From Aureitalea sp. L0-47 (lineage in GTDB: Bacteria > Bacteroidota > Bacteroidia > Flavobacteriales > Flavobacteriaceae): a stretch of 64,000 nt of DNA. A program made the translations under genes and the position numbers. Location: positions 506,610-570,609 of the forward strand of contig NZ_JAFMTQ010000001.1 in assembly GCF_026126405.1 (NCBI RefSeq), written 5' to 3'. The notes beneath the pieces were generated by a model. The model was not told the DNA's origin, made no database searches, and saw only the letters and a list, made by a program, of their open reading frames with translations. This document shows, piece by piece, positions 7,575 through 16,285 of this stretch; positions within the stretch are counted from its first letter, which is position 1, and every line of letters begins with the position of its first letter.

Positions 7575-9068
7575 CTATGCCTTGCTGATTAGACTCTTGA
7601 AAAATACAAAACCGAAACCGATGAAAAGCATCAGGTGGAATGGAAACAAACCGAAATCACCACCCTGATCTCCAACGATGAAGGCACTGTACATTCCGAA
7701 GGCAAAATAAAGCATAAGGAGTCCTTCGATGATCACATTCGGACTTACTTTTTTCTTGAGGTACTTGTTGCCTTTCCAACCATCCTTTAGTGAGTTGATA
7801 TTGAATTTAGGAGTCCTGATGAATTCACTCTTCTTCCCAAAATGCCCTTCCAGTACGGCTATGCTGTTGTGTAATGAGAATCCCATCGCGATGGAGAAAA
7901 AGGTAAAAAACATACCGGTGTATTTCAGGAATTGTTTGATCCCTCCTCCGTAAATACTTCGGAACATAAACCAGTAACAGAGGAAAAATATAATAGTACT
8001 GATCACAAAGAAGCTCATGATAAAGAAATATACCTTGAGGTGTTCGTACTCATTCTTGATGTAGAGCATTGGAATACTAAGGATGGCAACAATAAGTATA
8101 TTCAGGAACATGGTGCTGTTGAGCAGGTGCATGATGCTATGCACTTTGGTCTTAAAAGAGATGTTGTCTTTCCTGAGGACACGTTTTGCCATCTTCTGAA
8201 AATTTTCTGCTCCTCCTTTATTCCATCGGAATTGCTGCGAACGGGCGGCACTTATTACTACAGGAAGTTCGGCAGGTGTCTCTACCCCTTCCAGATATTT
8301 GAATTTCCAATCCTTTAATTGGGCCCGATAACTAAGGTCGAGATCTTCCGTTAGGGTATCTCCTTCCCAGTTTCCGGCATCGATAATACATTCCTTTCGC
8401 CAGACTCCGGCAGTGCCGTTGAAATTGATGAAGTGACCGTGGCTGTTTCTACCCACCTGTTCCAGTGTAAAATGAGCGTCAAGCGCAAATGCTTGTACGC
8501 GGGTAAGCAAGGAATAGTTCCTGTTGAGGTGTCCCCAACGGGTTTGTACAACCCCTATCTCGGGATCTTTGAAATAAGGAATAGTGTTCAGTAACCAGTT
8601 TTTCTTCGGAAGGAAATCGGCATCAAAAATGGCGATGAATTCTCCTTTAGCAGTTTTGAGCCCTTCTTTCAGCGCGCCGGCTTTAAAGCCTACACGGTTT
8701 TCACGTGTTACATGCTGAATATCAAGCCCCGTTTTTTGTAATTCTTCTATCTGGGCTGCCGTGCTTTGGAAGGATTCATCGGTAGAATCATCCAGCACCT
8801 GGATCTCAAGTTTATCCTTGGGATAATCGATCTGGGCGATATTATTCAGTAGGCGTTCCATAACATACATTTCGTTATAGACTGGTAGCTGAATGGTTAC
8901 GTGTGGTACTTCTTCGGGATTGGAAAGATCGATTTTCTCACAGCTAACTTCTTTTCTGCTTCTTGCTCGCAGATAATTAAACAGCAGGTTCAACTGGGCG
9001 ATCGCATACAGGAATATTAGTATGAGTGCCACAGAATAAACGATCATAACTGCTGTTTCCAGTATCAT
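7575..9068 (-). CDS. Cellulose-synthase-like processive GT2 glycosyltransferase
   Basis: 497 residues. One N-terminal membrane helix (8-28), a GT-A domain, then about four C-terminal helices. All motifs of processive GT2 enzymes are present: LDDS (Asp93/94), DAD (149-151), TED (240-242) and QQFRW (278-282, the QxxRW signature). It makes or extends a beta-linked polymer or glycolipid from a nucleotide sugar at the inner membrane; relatives include cellulose, mannan and glucomannan synthases. No PilZ domain or BcsB partner is seen. Its start overlaps the stop of the DPM1-like gene by 4 bases (ATGA), so the two are translationally coupled. Confidence 0.88.
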   Translation of the reverse strand: MILETAVMIVYSVALILIFLYAIAQLNLLFNYLRARSRKEVSCEKIDLSNPEEVPHVTIQLPVYNEMYVMERLLNNIAQIDYPKDKLEIQVLDDSTDESFQSTAAQIEELQKTGLDIQHVTRENRVGFKAGALKEGLKTAKGEFIAIFDADFLPKKNWLLNTIPYFKDPEIGVVQTRWGHLNRNYSLLTRVQAFALDAHFTLEQVGRNSHGHFINFNGTAGVWRKECIIDAGNWEGDTLTEDLDLSYRAQLKDWKFKYLEGVETPAELPVVISAARSQQFRWNKGGAENFQKMAKRVLRKDNISFKTKVHSIMHLLNSTMFLNILIVAILSIPMLYIKNEYEHLKVYFFIMSFFVISTIIFFLCYWFMFRSIYGGGIKQFLKYTGMFFTFFSIAMGFSLHNSIAVLEGHFGKKSEFIRTPKFNINSLKDGWKGNKYLKKKVSPNVIIEGLLMLYFAFGMYSAFIVGDQGGDFGLFPFHLMLFIGFGFVFFKSLISKA

Positions 9069-9760
9069 CTTTTGAAGCTGTATTTAAAGATCCAACCTAA
9101 GATTTTTATGCCAGCAAAGATAGCACCTTTTACGGTTCCCGAAACTTTTGAGACACCTATTCGGTTTCGATATTTTACGGGAACTTCTACGCAGGTGTAT
9201 TTTCGTTTAAGTGCTTTTAATTGCATCTCAACGGTCCATCCGTAGGTCTTGTCCTCCATGTTAAGCGCAAGCAATTTTTCATATTTGATCGCACGGAAGG
9301 GTCCCAGGTCTGTAAACTTTGAGCCGAAGAACAATCGCATGAGAAATGTGGCAAGCCAATTACCAAAGATTTGTGGAAGAGTCATGGATCCTGCCTCTCG
9401 CATTTCTTTTACTCTCGCCCCTATTACCATATCAATGTCATCCTCTAGAATGGGTGCAACTACCTCGTCTAGTTGTTCGGGATAATCACTGTAGTCACCA
9501 TCCAGGAAAACTATGATATCCGGATGAGGAGATTCCGAAGCAACATAATCCATCCCCTTAAGGCAGGCATATCCGTAACCTTTTCTACCCTCCTGCAGTA
9601 CAGTTGCCCCGGCTTCAGAAGCCACCTCTTCAGTGGTATCGGTAGAGCCATTGCTCACCACGATGACCTCAGAAACTGAATCCGGGATGTCGTGAATCAC
9701 CTTTCCAATGGAGTCTGCCTCATTGAATGCGGGTATAATAACTTTGATTACAGGTGACAT
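9065..9760 (-). CDS. DPM1-like GT2 (polyprenyl-phosphate glycosyltransferase family)
   Basis: 231 residues, soluble GT-A fold. VIIPAFNEADSIGKVI at the N-terminus, VVSNGSTDTT, and the metal site FLDGDYSDYPEQ (Asp87-Asp89) are typical of dolichyl/undecaprenyl-phosphate mannosyl- or glucosyltransferases. The C-terminus is amphipathic but has no clear pair of membrane helices. It would load a sugar from GDP- or UDP-sugar onto polyprenyl phosphate, which the GT-C enzyme at 1860-3227 could use; that link is inference. Coupled by a 4-base overlap to the processive GT2 gene. Confidence 0.85.
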   Translation of the reverse strand: MSPVIKVIIPAFNEADSIGKVIHDIPDSVSEVIVVSNGSTDTTEEVASEAGATVLQEGRKGYGYACLKGMDYVASESPHPDIIVFLDGDYSDYPEQLDEVVAPILEDDIDMVIGARVKEMREAGSMTLPQIFGNWLATFLMRLFFGSKFTDLGPFRAIKYEKLLALNMEDKTYGWTVEMQLKALKRKYTCVEVPVKYRNRIGVSKVSGTVKGAIFAGIKILGWIFKYSFKR

Positions 9761-9826
9761 TTACGGCTTGGGGTTTGAACAGACGACCAAATAAAGGTGA
9801 ATTGACCGATTAGACAAGGTAATTGG

Positions 9827-11422
9827 TCATTTTTTATTCACTAAAGTCATCAGATCAACGTCATTACCCAAAAGTACCTGGTTGGCATCGATCCTGTCAT
9901 CCATTGGTCCGTTTTCCAGTTTAAGTACTCCCCTTGGGCAAACTGCTGAACAAATTCCGCAACCCACGCAACTGGCCCGCACGATATTTTCACCTTTTTG
10001 GGCATAGGCACGTACATCGATCCCCATCTCGCAGTAGGTGGAACAATTTCCGCAGGAAATACATTGTCCGCCATTAGTTGTTATTCTGAAACGAGAGAAG
10101 AGGCGCTGCTGGATTCCCAGGATGGCAGCCATCGGACAACCGAACCTGCACCAAACCCTACTTCCGAAGATAGGGTAGAAGCCAGTACCGATCACCCCAC
10201 TGAAAATAGCGCCGATAAGGAAACCATACCACTGTCGAAGTGTAGAAGCTTCAAAAAGAAATATGTTGTCGTTACCACTTCCGTAGTGAATTCCCAGCAA
10301 GGCGATGATGATCACGAAATAGGAAATAGCACCATAGCGGGCATCCTTTTTCAGGGCATCCCTTTTAAAGAACCAGATAGCTGCGAACAGCAAGGTGAGA
10401 AATACTCCAACTCCAATGAGGAATACATCTTTGGTAAGCCAATAGGCATTCGGATCGTTACCCAGGTAAGTGCTTACTAGTGCGGTTGTCATTACAAGGG
10501 CGAAGACCAAGACGCTGTGGATCACCCATCGCTCTACTTTCCATGCAAACGTGCTCTTGTCCGATAAATGACGGAAAGGATCTCCAGCAGTCTCTGCCAG
10601 GCCACCGCAACCACAAACCCAACTACAGTACCAGCGTTTACCGTATTTGAAGGTGAGAATTGGAGTGATAATAAAAATACTGGCCACTCCGAAGATGAGC
10701 ATGTACAAACCGAGGTTGCCTGAAGAAAGCAGGCCGTCCAATGAGTAGCTATCGAATAGATAATAATTCAATGGCCATACACTTTTCAGATCGTAGTAGG
10801 GGAGATTATAAGCTTCGCTTGCGTTAAGTCTTGCCATGAATTCGGGGATGAGGAAGGCGAAAGCGGTTTGGAAGAACATCACACTCATGGTTCGAATTCG
10901 TTCGTAGCGATTGTGGCGGTACTTCCAGATAAATTTTATTCCGAAGGCAAAAATGGCGATAGTATACAGCGTGCCGTAAACAAACCACTGACTAGCAGGA
11001 TTACCGCTGAGGATTCTGCTTAATGGATCGAATAGAGCTATCACCCCGGTATTCTCTCCATTCGCGTTCAAACCGAGGAATTCAGCATAAAAATAAAGGA
11101 TCACATAGAAACCGGTGAGGGCGATTCCCGAAATCCAGCCCCAGAATCCCCGACTCGAAACCGATTTAAACCAAACCCCGTGATTCTTGATCCCTTCGAG
11201 TTCATTTCCGTAGGCACCTTTTGCAAAGAGTATGATCCCACCAGTTATTGATAGTAAGGAGACTACGAGCCAAATCCCTTTATTTGGAAAATCCAGGTTA
11301 AAGCCAGCCAGTAAAAGTATAGCCAGCCCTATCATTCCCCAAAGAGTAGCGATCTTCTGCGTGGTGTTTAGTGTCTTGGGCGGTTCACCTGTAAGGCTCA
11401 TATTTCGTTGAATGCGATCCAT
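9827..11422 (-). CDS. Polytopic membrane 4Fe-4S ferredoxin-type protein (NapH/NosR-like)
   Basis: 531 residues. About nine membrane helices with two membrane-adjacent cysteine motifs, CSWVCGCGG (266-274) and CRFGCP (425-430), as in NapH/NosR/CcoG-type proteins. Then two bacterial ferredoxin motifs, CISCGNCSTYCEMG (454-467) and CVGCGICSAVCPRG (485-498), on the cytoplasmic C-terminus. It should pass electrons between a cytoplasmic donor and a membrane or periplasmic acceptor. The flavin oxidoreductase gene sits 3 bases upstream on the same strand and is the obvious electron partner. The acceptor is not known; no Nos, Nap or Cco genes occur nearby. Confidence 0.87.
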   Translation of the reverse strand: MDRIQRNMSLTGEPPKTLNTTQKIATLWGMIGLAILLLAGFNLDFPNKGIWLVVSLLSITGGIILFAKGAYGNELEGIKNHGVWFKSVSSRGFWGWISGIALTGFYVILYFYAEFLGLNANGENTGVIALFDPLSRILSGNPASQWFVYGTLYTIAIFAFGIKFIWKYRHNRYERIRTMSVMFFQTAFAFLIPEFMARLNASEAYNLPYYDLKSVWPLNYYLFDSYSLDGLLSSGNLGLYMLIFGVASIFIITPILTFKYGKRWYCSWVCGCGGLAETAGDPFRHLSDKSTFAWKVERWVIHSVLVFALVMTTALVSTYLGNDPNAYWLTKDVFLIGVGVFLTLLFAAIWFFKRDALKKDARYGAISYFVIIIALLGIHYGSGNDNIFLFEASTLRQWYGFLIGAIFSGVIGTGFYPIFGSRVWCRFGCPMAAILGIQQRLFSRFRITTNGGQCISCGNCSTYCEMGIDVRAYAQKGENIVRASCVGCGICSAVCPRGVLKLENGPMDDRIDANQVLLGNDVDLMTLVNKK

Positions 11423-11425
11423 GGG

Positions 11426-12730
11426 TTAAGCGTTTACGGTTTGGTTGGAATATGCCGATATGATATCTTTTTCGAAGGTCTTGTAGAATTCCGGATCGAA
11501 ATTGGCCTTGCGTAGGTGTTCTATAACATAATCGGTGCTTCGCTCTTCGGTGAGCCATTTGTCGAAGACCTCGTGCCGCATCCTAATTCCGAAGGTGTTG
11601 ATGCCGAGGAATGTTCCATTATCCCTATGAGTTGCCACGGTGATGCATTTTGTATCATCCGGATGCAGCCAGTGAAAGTGCTCCTCATAGTCTGGTTTTC
11701 GATTGTCGCTATTCACCCAACCATAAGTCTGGTATTCGATATCAAAGAATTTCGCGCTATTGAACCAATGCCCCGGATTGTATTCGATGCGGTTGCCACA
11801 AAGGGTTTGTGCTACGGTTTCACCCATCATTCGGCCGGTGTACCATACGGCCTCAATGGGGCGTCTGTTGCCGATGGCTTGGTGTTGTTCTGCGCAATCT
11901 CCAATAGCGTATACATCGGGCACATTCGTTTCCAGGAAACGATTTACTTTAATTCCGCGCCCTAGTTCAATTCCGCTATCCTTCAGGAAATCAATATTGG
12001 GAGTAACCCCGGCTGTTAGTCCAACCAGCTGACATGGAATTTCCTCACCGGTTTCAGCAACTACGACCGCACGTGCCTTTCCATTCTCATCGGCCAGAAT
12101 TTCTTTGAGGTTAACACCTAACCTTAGGTCAATATGGTGATTTTTGATGTGTCGATTAATCATTTCACTTTCTCCGGAAGGCAGCACCCCGTTCCAAAAG
12201 CTGGATTCACGTACCAGGAAGGTTACAGGGATTCCACGAGTGTGGAGCATCTCTGCCAATTCAATACCTATAAGGCCACCACCCACGATCACTGCCCGAC
12301 GACAAATTTTGTTGTTAGGAGCATTATGTTCGAGATTTTGAAGGTCCTGAAACGAATACAACCCCTGAACACCATCCAGGTCTTGTCCGGGCCATCCGAA
12401 TTTGTTCGACTTTGAACCTACCGCCAGTATAAGCTTATCGTAAGACAAGATATCGCCATCACTGAAGAGTAATTTTTTTTCTGAATGCTTTACTTCTTTT
12501 ACAAATCCACGTTTAAGTTCGATGCTATTCTTTTTCCAGAACCAGTCTTCATAGGGTTTGGTATGCTCGTACTTCATATGGCCCATGTAGATATACATGA
12601 GGGCGGTACGAGAAAAGAAATAGTCTGTTTCAGCGGAAATAATGGTAATTCTCTTATCAGAAAGTTTCCGAATGTGCCGGGCAGCAGTAACTCCGGATAT
12701 ACCATTTCCTATTATGACGATGTGTTCCAT
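11426..12730 (-). CDS. NAD(P)/FAD-dependent oxidoreductase (NirB/rubredoxin-reductase-like)
   Basis: 434 residues with two Rossmann motifs: GNGISGVTAARH (8-19) for FAD and VIVGGGLIGIELAEML for NAD(P)H, plus the FAD-closing motif DVYAIGDCAEQ. The fold matches the N-terminal part of nitrite reductase NirB and rubredoxin/ferredoxin reductases. No redox-active CxxC is seen, so it should be a simple electron-transfer flavoprotein. It is first in a two-gene unit with the membrane 4Fe-4S protein, which fits NAD(P)H oxidation feeding that ferredoxin. It is divergent from a DUF547 gene over about 150 bases. Confidence 0.9.
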   Translation of the reverse strand: MEHIVIIGNGISGVTAARHIRKLSDKRITIISAETDYFFSRTALMYIYMGHMKYEHTKPYEDWFWKKNSIELKRGFVKEVKHSEKKLLFSDGDILSYDKLILAVGSKSNKFGWPGQDLDGVQGLYSFQDLQNLEHNAPNNKICRRAVIVGGGLIGIELAEMLHTRGIPVTFLVRESSFWNGVLPSGESEMINRHIKNHHIDLRLGVNLKEILADENGKARAVVVAETGEEIPCQLVGLTAGVTPNIDFLKDSGIELGRGIKVNRFLETNVPDVYAIGDCAEQHQAIGNRRPIEAVWYTGRMMGETVAQTLCGNRIEYNPGHWFNSAKFFDIEYQTYGWVNSDNRKPDYEEHFHWLHPDDTKCITVATHRDNGTFLGINTFGIRMRHEVFDKWLTEERSTDYVIEHLRKANFDPEFYKTFEKDIISAYSNQTVNA

Positions 12731-12808
12731 AAGGTTGTTGTAGTGGCTTTTGAGTCGTATATAAATTTACGGAATTACAATAGATGAAGTTTTATAAACT
12801 GAACAACC

Positions 12809-12816
12809 TATTTTTG
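12809..12816 (+). promoter_or_regulatory. Candidate -7 box for the DUF547 gene
   Basis: TATTTTTG is a perfect TAnnTTTG box on the plus strand, about 69 bases before the DUF547 start. No clear TTG lies at the usual distance upstream, so this is a partial promoter match. Confidence 0.35.
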
Positions 12817-12884
12817 AGTTAATTTTCGGGGTCTGTAAGTTTGTGGAGTTCAGTTCCGACCTACACTATAAATCCTTACTTCAA

Positions 12885-13601
12885 ATGAAGAAAATCGTCC
12901 TTTTACTATTCACTGTTATAACATGTGCCCTGTCCGGTATCACTGCTCAGAATAACCAACAATTCTTTGATGAGGCCGATGCACTCTTTGACAAATATGT
13001 ATCGAATGGGAAGGTAGATTACACCGCAATAAAGAACGACCCTACTGATTTGAATTCGGTGTTGAAGCTTGCAGAAGAGGTGGTTGTGTCTCCTTTCAGC
13101 TCGGAAGAATACCAGGCTTTCTGGATCAATGCGTACAATATATTTGTCATCAAAGGAGTGATCGACAATTACCCGATAAAATCCCCTCTGGATGTTGAAG
13201 GTTTCTTTAAGTCGGTGAAATACAAAGCCAGTGGTACCAATGTAACTTTGGACGAATTAGAAAATAAAAAATTGCGTGGTGTATTTGATGAACCACGGAT
13301 TCACTTTGTGCTTGTTTGTGGTGCCAAGGGTTGTCCTCCAATCATTTCTATGGCCTACAGGCCAAAAAATCTCGATTCACTGCTCGAGCAGCAAACTCGA
13401 AAAGCACTGAACGATCCGAAATTCATTCGGGTAGATGGAACAAAAGTGGAACTTTCGGAGATCTTCAAGTGGTACGAGGAAGATTTTGTGAAGGGGGATA
13501 GCAAGGTGCTTGAATACATTAATTCTTTCAGAAAAGATAAAATCCCGAACGATTCAAAAGTCTCATATTATTCTTACGATTGGAGACTCAACTCAATTTA
13601 A
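12885..13601 (+). CDS. Secreted DUF547 protein
   Basis: 238 residues starting at the ATG at 12885, which gives a signal peptide (KKIVLLLFTVITCALSGITAQ). A GTG frame from 12843 would put 14 non-signal residues in front and is rejected. DUF547 hallmarks are present: FWINAYNIFVIKGVIDNYP, EPRIHFVLVCGAKGCPPI and LSEIFKWYEEDF. The domain's biochemical role is unknown. A second DUF547 protein (18148-18945) lies in the arsenosugar cluster. Here the conserved Asn-Cys of HFAINCAS is changed to HFVLVCGA, so the two are clearly diverged. Divergent from the flavin reductase unit. Confidence 0.87.
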   Translation: MKKIVLLLFTVITCALSGITAQNNQQFFDEADALFDKYVSNGKVDYTAIKNDPTDLNSVLKLAEEVVVSPFSSEEYQAFWINAYNIFVIKGVIDNYPIKSPLDVEGFFKSVKYKASGTNVTLDELENKKLRGVFDEPRIHFVLVCGAKGCPPIISMAYRPKNLDSLLEQQTRKALNDPKFIRVDGTKVELSEIFKWYEEDFVKGDSKVLEYINSFRKDKIPNDSKVSYYSYDWRLNSI

Positions 13602-13702
13602 AATGAATTCTTTCTCCTGAACCGGGCATTCAATAATTCTAGCATTTCTTTAAGAAGCTACTTCAGAAATAATTAGTACTTTTTCACTCAAAATCAAACA
13701 AC

Positions 13703-14701
13703 TTGAGAGGACTGCTACTACTACTTACGCTGGCACTTTCACAGGCGTGTACTGCTCAATCCGAAAAGATAAACGGCGTTAGTTTCGTGGGTTCACGTAA
13801 CCCTGCTGAACAGAAACATGTGACTCCCGTGGCGGATGTTCAGGCCAATCATGCGGCAATTATGCCGTTTGGCTTTATAAGAAGCCTTGAAAATCCGGAA
13901 ATTATCTATAATACGAGTCGGCAATGGTTTGGAGAAACTACCGATGGCGCATCTCAATACGTGGAGTTGCTCCATTCGAACGATATTCGGGTTATGCTAA
14001 AACCGCAAATTTGGATATGGCGGGGAGAGTTCACAGGTTATCTGAAAATGAAGACGGAAGAAGACTGGAATAAACTTGAATCCTCCTATCGAAAATTCAT
14101 CCTGGAATACGCAGATCTCGCTCAAAGCTTGAAGGTTGATGTTTTTTGTATAGGAACGGAACTTGAGCAATTCATTGTTAACCGCCCTGATTACTGGAAC
14201 AAACTCATCCGGGAAATTAAGAAGAGATACAAGGGGAAGCTTACCTATGCCGCGAATTGGGACGAGTACAAGCGCGTACCTTTTTGGAGAGAATTGGATT
14301 ATATAGGAGTAGATGCCTATTTTCCTATTTCTGAAAGTGCAACGCCCACCATTGAAGAAGCACGGAAAGGATGGAAACGCTGGAAGAAAGAGCTCGAGGG
14401 AGTCTCCCGGTCAAATGGAAGGGAGATTTTGTTTACAGAATACGGTTATCGAAGCGTCGATTTTGCAGGGAAAGAACCCTGGCATACGAGCAGGGAGAAA
14501 AAGGGTGTAAATCTCGAGGCACAGGCCAATTTACTTACGGCCTTGTACGAAGAAGTGTGGAACGAATCCTGGTTTGCCGGGGGCTATATCTGGAAATGGT
14601 TCATCGATCATGAGAATGTGGGCGGAGTTGAAAACAACCGGTTCACACCACAGAATAAACCGGCCGGGATGGTGATGCAATACTATTATTCCGAAGAATA
14701 A
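13703..14701 (+). CDS. GH113-like TIM-barrel glycoside hydrolase, secreted
   Basis: 332 residues. The only usable start is TTG at 13703, because a stop precedes it in frame without any ATG; it is followed by a signal peptide (LLLLLTLALSQACTAQ). The barrel has the pair expected in GH113 and clan GH-A enzymes: IGTELEQF (acid/base Glu153) and FTEYGYRS (nucleophile Glu246), with WIWRGEF and WKWFIDHE near the active site. GH113 enzymes are beta-mannanases, but many Bacteroidota relatives are uncharacterised. The nearby processive GT2 and DPM1-like genes make a role in trimming a self-made polymer possible, which is inference. It converges on the YceI operon with 12 bases between the stops. Confidence 0.82.
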   Translation: MRGLLLLLTLALSQACTAQSEKINGVSFVGSRNPAEQKHVTPVADVQANHAAIMPFGFIRSLENPEIIYNTSRQWFGETTDGASQYVELLHSNDIRVMLKPQIWIWRGEFTGYLKMKTEEDWNKLESSYRKFILEYADLAQSLKVDVFCIGTELEQFIVNRPDYWNKLIREIKKRYKGKLTYAANWDEYKRVPFWRELDYIGVDAYFPISESATPTIEEARKGWKRWKKELEGVSRSNGREILFTEYGYRSVDFAGKEPWHTSREKKGVNLEAQANLLTALYEEVWNESWFAGGYIWKWFIDHENVGGVENNRFTPQNKPAGMVMQYYYSEE

Positions 14702-14713
14702 GCGCTACGACAA

Positions 14714-15271
14714 TCAATTTTCATCTGCCTTAATTTCGGCTTCAATCGTTCCTTTCAGAATAAAATCATCCGCTATCACATTTTCCTTTAGTTTTTCGAA
14801 CACCGTGGGGGAGTTGTAGGTGATTCCATACACCGTTCTATCCATGGTGTGATCGAATGAGATGCTGATATTGTCATCTTGCTTAATTACTTCGGCTTTG
14901 ATCTTCTCTTCTGAACTTTTCCCCCGAATGGTCATTATTCCTTTTAGTAATATGTCCGAATCGTTCAACTGAACCGCTTCCGATAGCATGAAGGTAGCCA
15001 CAGGGAATTTCTTCACATGAAAGAAATCTTTATCGCGTAAATGATTTTTTAACTGACTGTTCTCCTGGTCCAACGTGCGCATGTCAACAACCACACTTAG
15101 ACTGGTAAGTCTATCACCTTGAATTTGTGCTGAAGCTTCCATGACTTCCAGGGTTCCTTCCGGCGCATAACCTCCTACCGCGGCTCTCCCTTGCCAGGTA
15201 AGTGTTTTATTTTCTTGTGCGTGAACAAATGATCCCATGATCAATAACAGAATTGCAAGTAACTTTTTCAT
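14714..15271 (-). CDS. YceI-family periplasmic lipid-binding protein
   Basis: 185 residues with a signal peptide ending in SFVHAQ. The YceI lipocalin-like barrel is recognisable: WQGRAAVGGYAPEGTLEV, the DMRTLD...NSQLKNHLRDKDFFHVKKFP block, ITIRGK-type strand LLKGIMTIRGKS, and FDHTMDRTVYGI near the end. Known members bind polyisoprenoids in a hydrophobic tunnel. Last gene of a three-gene minus-strand unit with two small secreted proteins, 4 bases after the preceding stop. Confidence 0.9.
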   Translation of the reverse strand: MKKLLAILLLIMGSFVHAQENKTLTWQGRAAVGGYAPEGTLEVMEASAQIQGDRLTSLSVVVDMRTLDQENSQLKNHLRDKDFFHVKKFPVATFMLSEAVQLNDSDILLKGIMTIRGKSSEEKIKAEVIKQDDNISISFDHTMDRTVYGITYNSPTVFEKLKENVIADDFILKGTIEAEIKADEN

Positions 15272-15275
15272 AGCA

Positions 15276-15764
15276 CTAGTTTAAAACATTAGAAGTAGTG
15301 TGAATAGTCTCGTAGCCGCATACAACCTCGCCTTCTTTTGTGGTACCGATGAAATACCAAAGCGCCCAACCCCCAAATAATCGGTTGTCTACTCGCCAGT
15401 TCTCAGCCCAGGTATACGGTTCTCCCTGCTCCATGAAGGCCTTTGCCGTACCGAAGGTCTTATCGAGGTCCTTCAGCGGGTATTTCTTACGAAGGTTCCA
15501 GGTATTGTTGTAATAAAGATAGGCGCCGTACTCCGTGATGGTGATCTCACTTTCTTTGCACAGAATAGCGGTAGCGTGTTTCCAGAAGTAACGGTCATCG
15601 ATCTTCACAGGATCGTTGATCTTTGGAAAATGCATCACTTCTATTATGCGTCGTTTACCGTCAAGTATTTCCGGCAGGTCTTCATTGGTTGGTGTTCCGT
15701 AATCTGCCTGGCAGAAGGCAAGGTGTACGAACATAAATATGGTGATGTGGATGAGTCCTTTCAT
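15276..15764 (-). CDS. Secreted hypothetical protein
   Basis: 162 residues from the ATG at 15764, which starts a normal signal peptide (KGLIHITIFMFVHLAFCQ); a longer frame to 15797 only overlaps the upstream gene. The mature part is rich in Trp and Tyr and contains KKYPLKDLDKTFGT and GGWALWYFIGTTKEGEVVCGYETI. I do not recognise a family. It sits between another small secreted protein (1-base gap) and YceI (4-base gap), so it should be made together with them. Confidence 0.75.
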   Translation of the reverse strand: MKGLIHITIFMFVHLAFCQADYGTPTNEDLPEILDGKRRIIEVMHFPKINDPVKIDDRYFWKHATAILCKESEITITEYGAYLYYNNTWNLRKKYPLKDLDKTFGTAKAFMEQGEPYTWAENWRVDNRLFGGWALWYFIGTTKEGEVVCGYETIHTTSNVLN

Positions 15765-15765
15765 T

Positions 15766-16164
15766 TTAGTCGTTCTTTGTCGCTGTCCAAACAGCAAGAA
15801 AACCCCTGTCTACTGCGTGGGTAGTTCCGTATAGTATTCCGTCTTCACAGTAAAAAGTTGAATTATATTCTCCACTATTGTCTCCCGAAACCAATGCAAC
15901 GTAGATGATTCCTCTCTGGGTATTTACTCGACCTTCTCTAATAGCAACTGAACTTCTGTAGAATTCACCTTCTACAGAATTTTCAGAAATACTTGTGATA
16001 CTCATCATAGCAAAATTATCGTCAGTGGTATCCTGTGGACTCATATCCAGCTTCCATGTTCCTACGAGTTCCTGAAGGTCGTCTTCGGTTATTTGAGCTT
16101 GCAAATTGCTTGCTGTTGAAAAGAATGTGATTAATACTATAAAAGCTAAAGTCTGTCGTTTCAT
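15766..16164 (-). CDS. Secreted lipocalin-like hypothetical protein
   Basis: 132 residues with a signal peptide (MKRQTLAFIVLITFFSTASNLQA). The mature chain has LVGTWKLDMSP followed by alternating short strands and a pair of far-apart cysteine/glycine turns (FYCEDGILYG). The GTWKL start is common in small lipocalin- or calycin-like barrels, but this is only resemblance. First gene of the unit that ends with YceI. Confidence 0.72.
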   Translation of the reverse strand: MKRQTLAFIVLITFFSTASNLQAQITEDDLQELVGTWKLDMSPQDTTDDNFAMMSITSISENSVEGEFYRSSVAIREGRVNTQRGIIYVALVSGDNSGEYNSTFYCEDGILYGTTHAVDRGFLAVWTATKND

Positions 16165-16215
16165 GATTTTGTTTTTTCGAATTAATAGCGCAAAGATGTA
16201 TTTTGAATCTATACC

Positions 16216-16248
16216 AAACGTCCCGATTTTAAAAATGAGACGTTTTTT
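16216..16248. terminator. Candidate intrinsic terminator hairpin
   Basis: AAACGTC (16216-16222) pairs with GACGTTT (16239-16245) and six T residues follow on the plus strand. The loop contains a second ATTTT/AAAAT pairing. It lies after the AraC-type gene, whose transcript runs on the minus strand where the T-run is shorter, so the direction is unclear. Confidence 0.35.
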
Positions 16249-16285
16249 AGCACTAAGGAAAGTATCAATTTAGAATCTGAAACGT

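Noticed and set aside
9827-12730. Nitrous-oxide or nitrate respiration locus
   Set aside because: The membrane ferredoxin resembles NapH/NosR, but no nos, nap or nir structural gene is nearby, so no pathway is claimed.
12843-12884. GTG start for the DUF547 protein
   Set aside because: It places 14 residues before a clear signal peptide beginning at the ATG at 12885.
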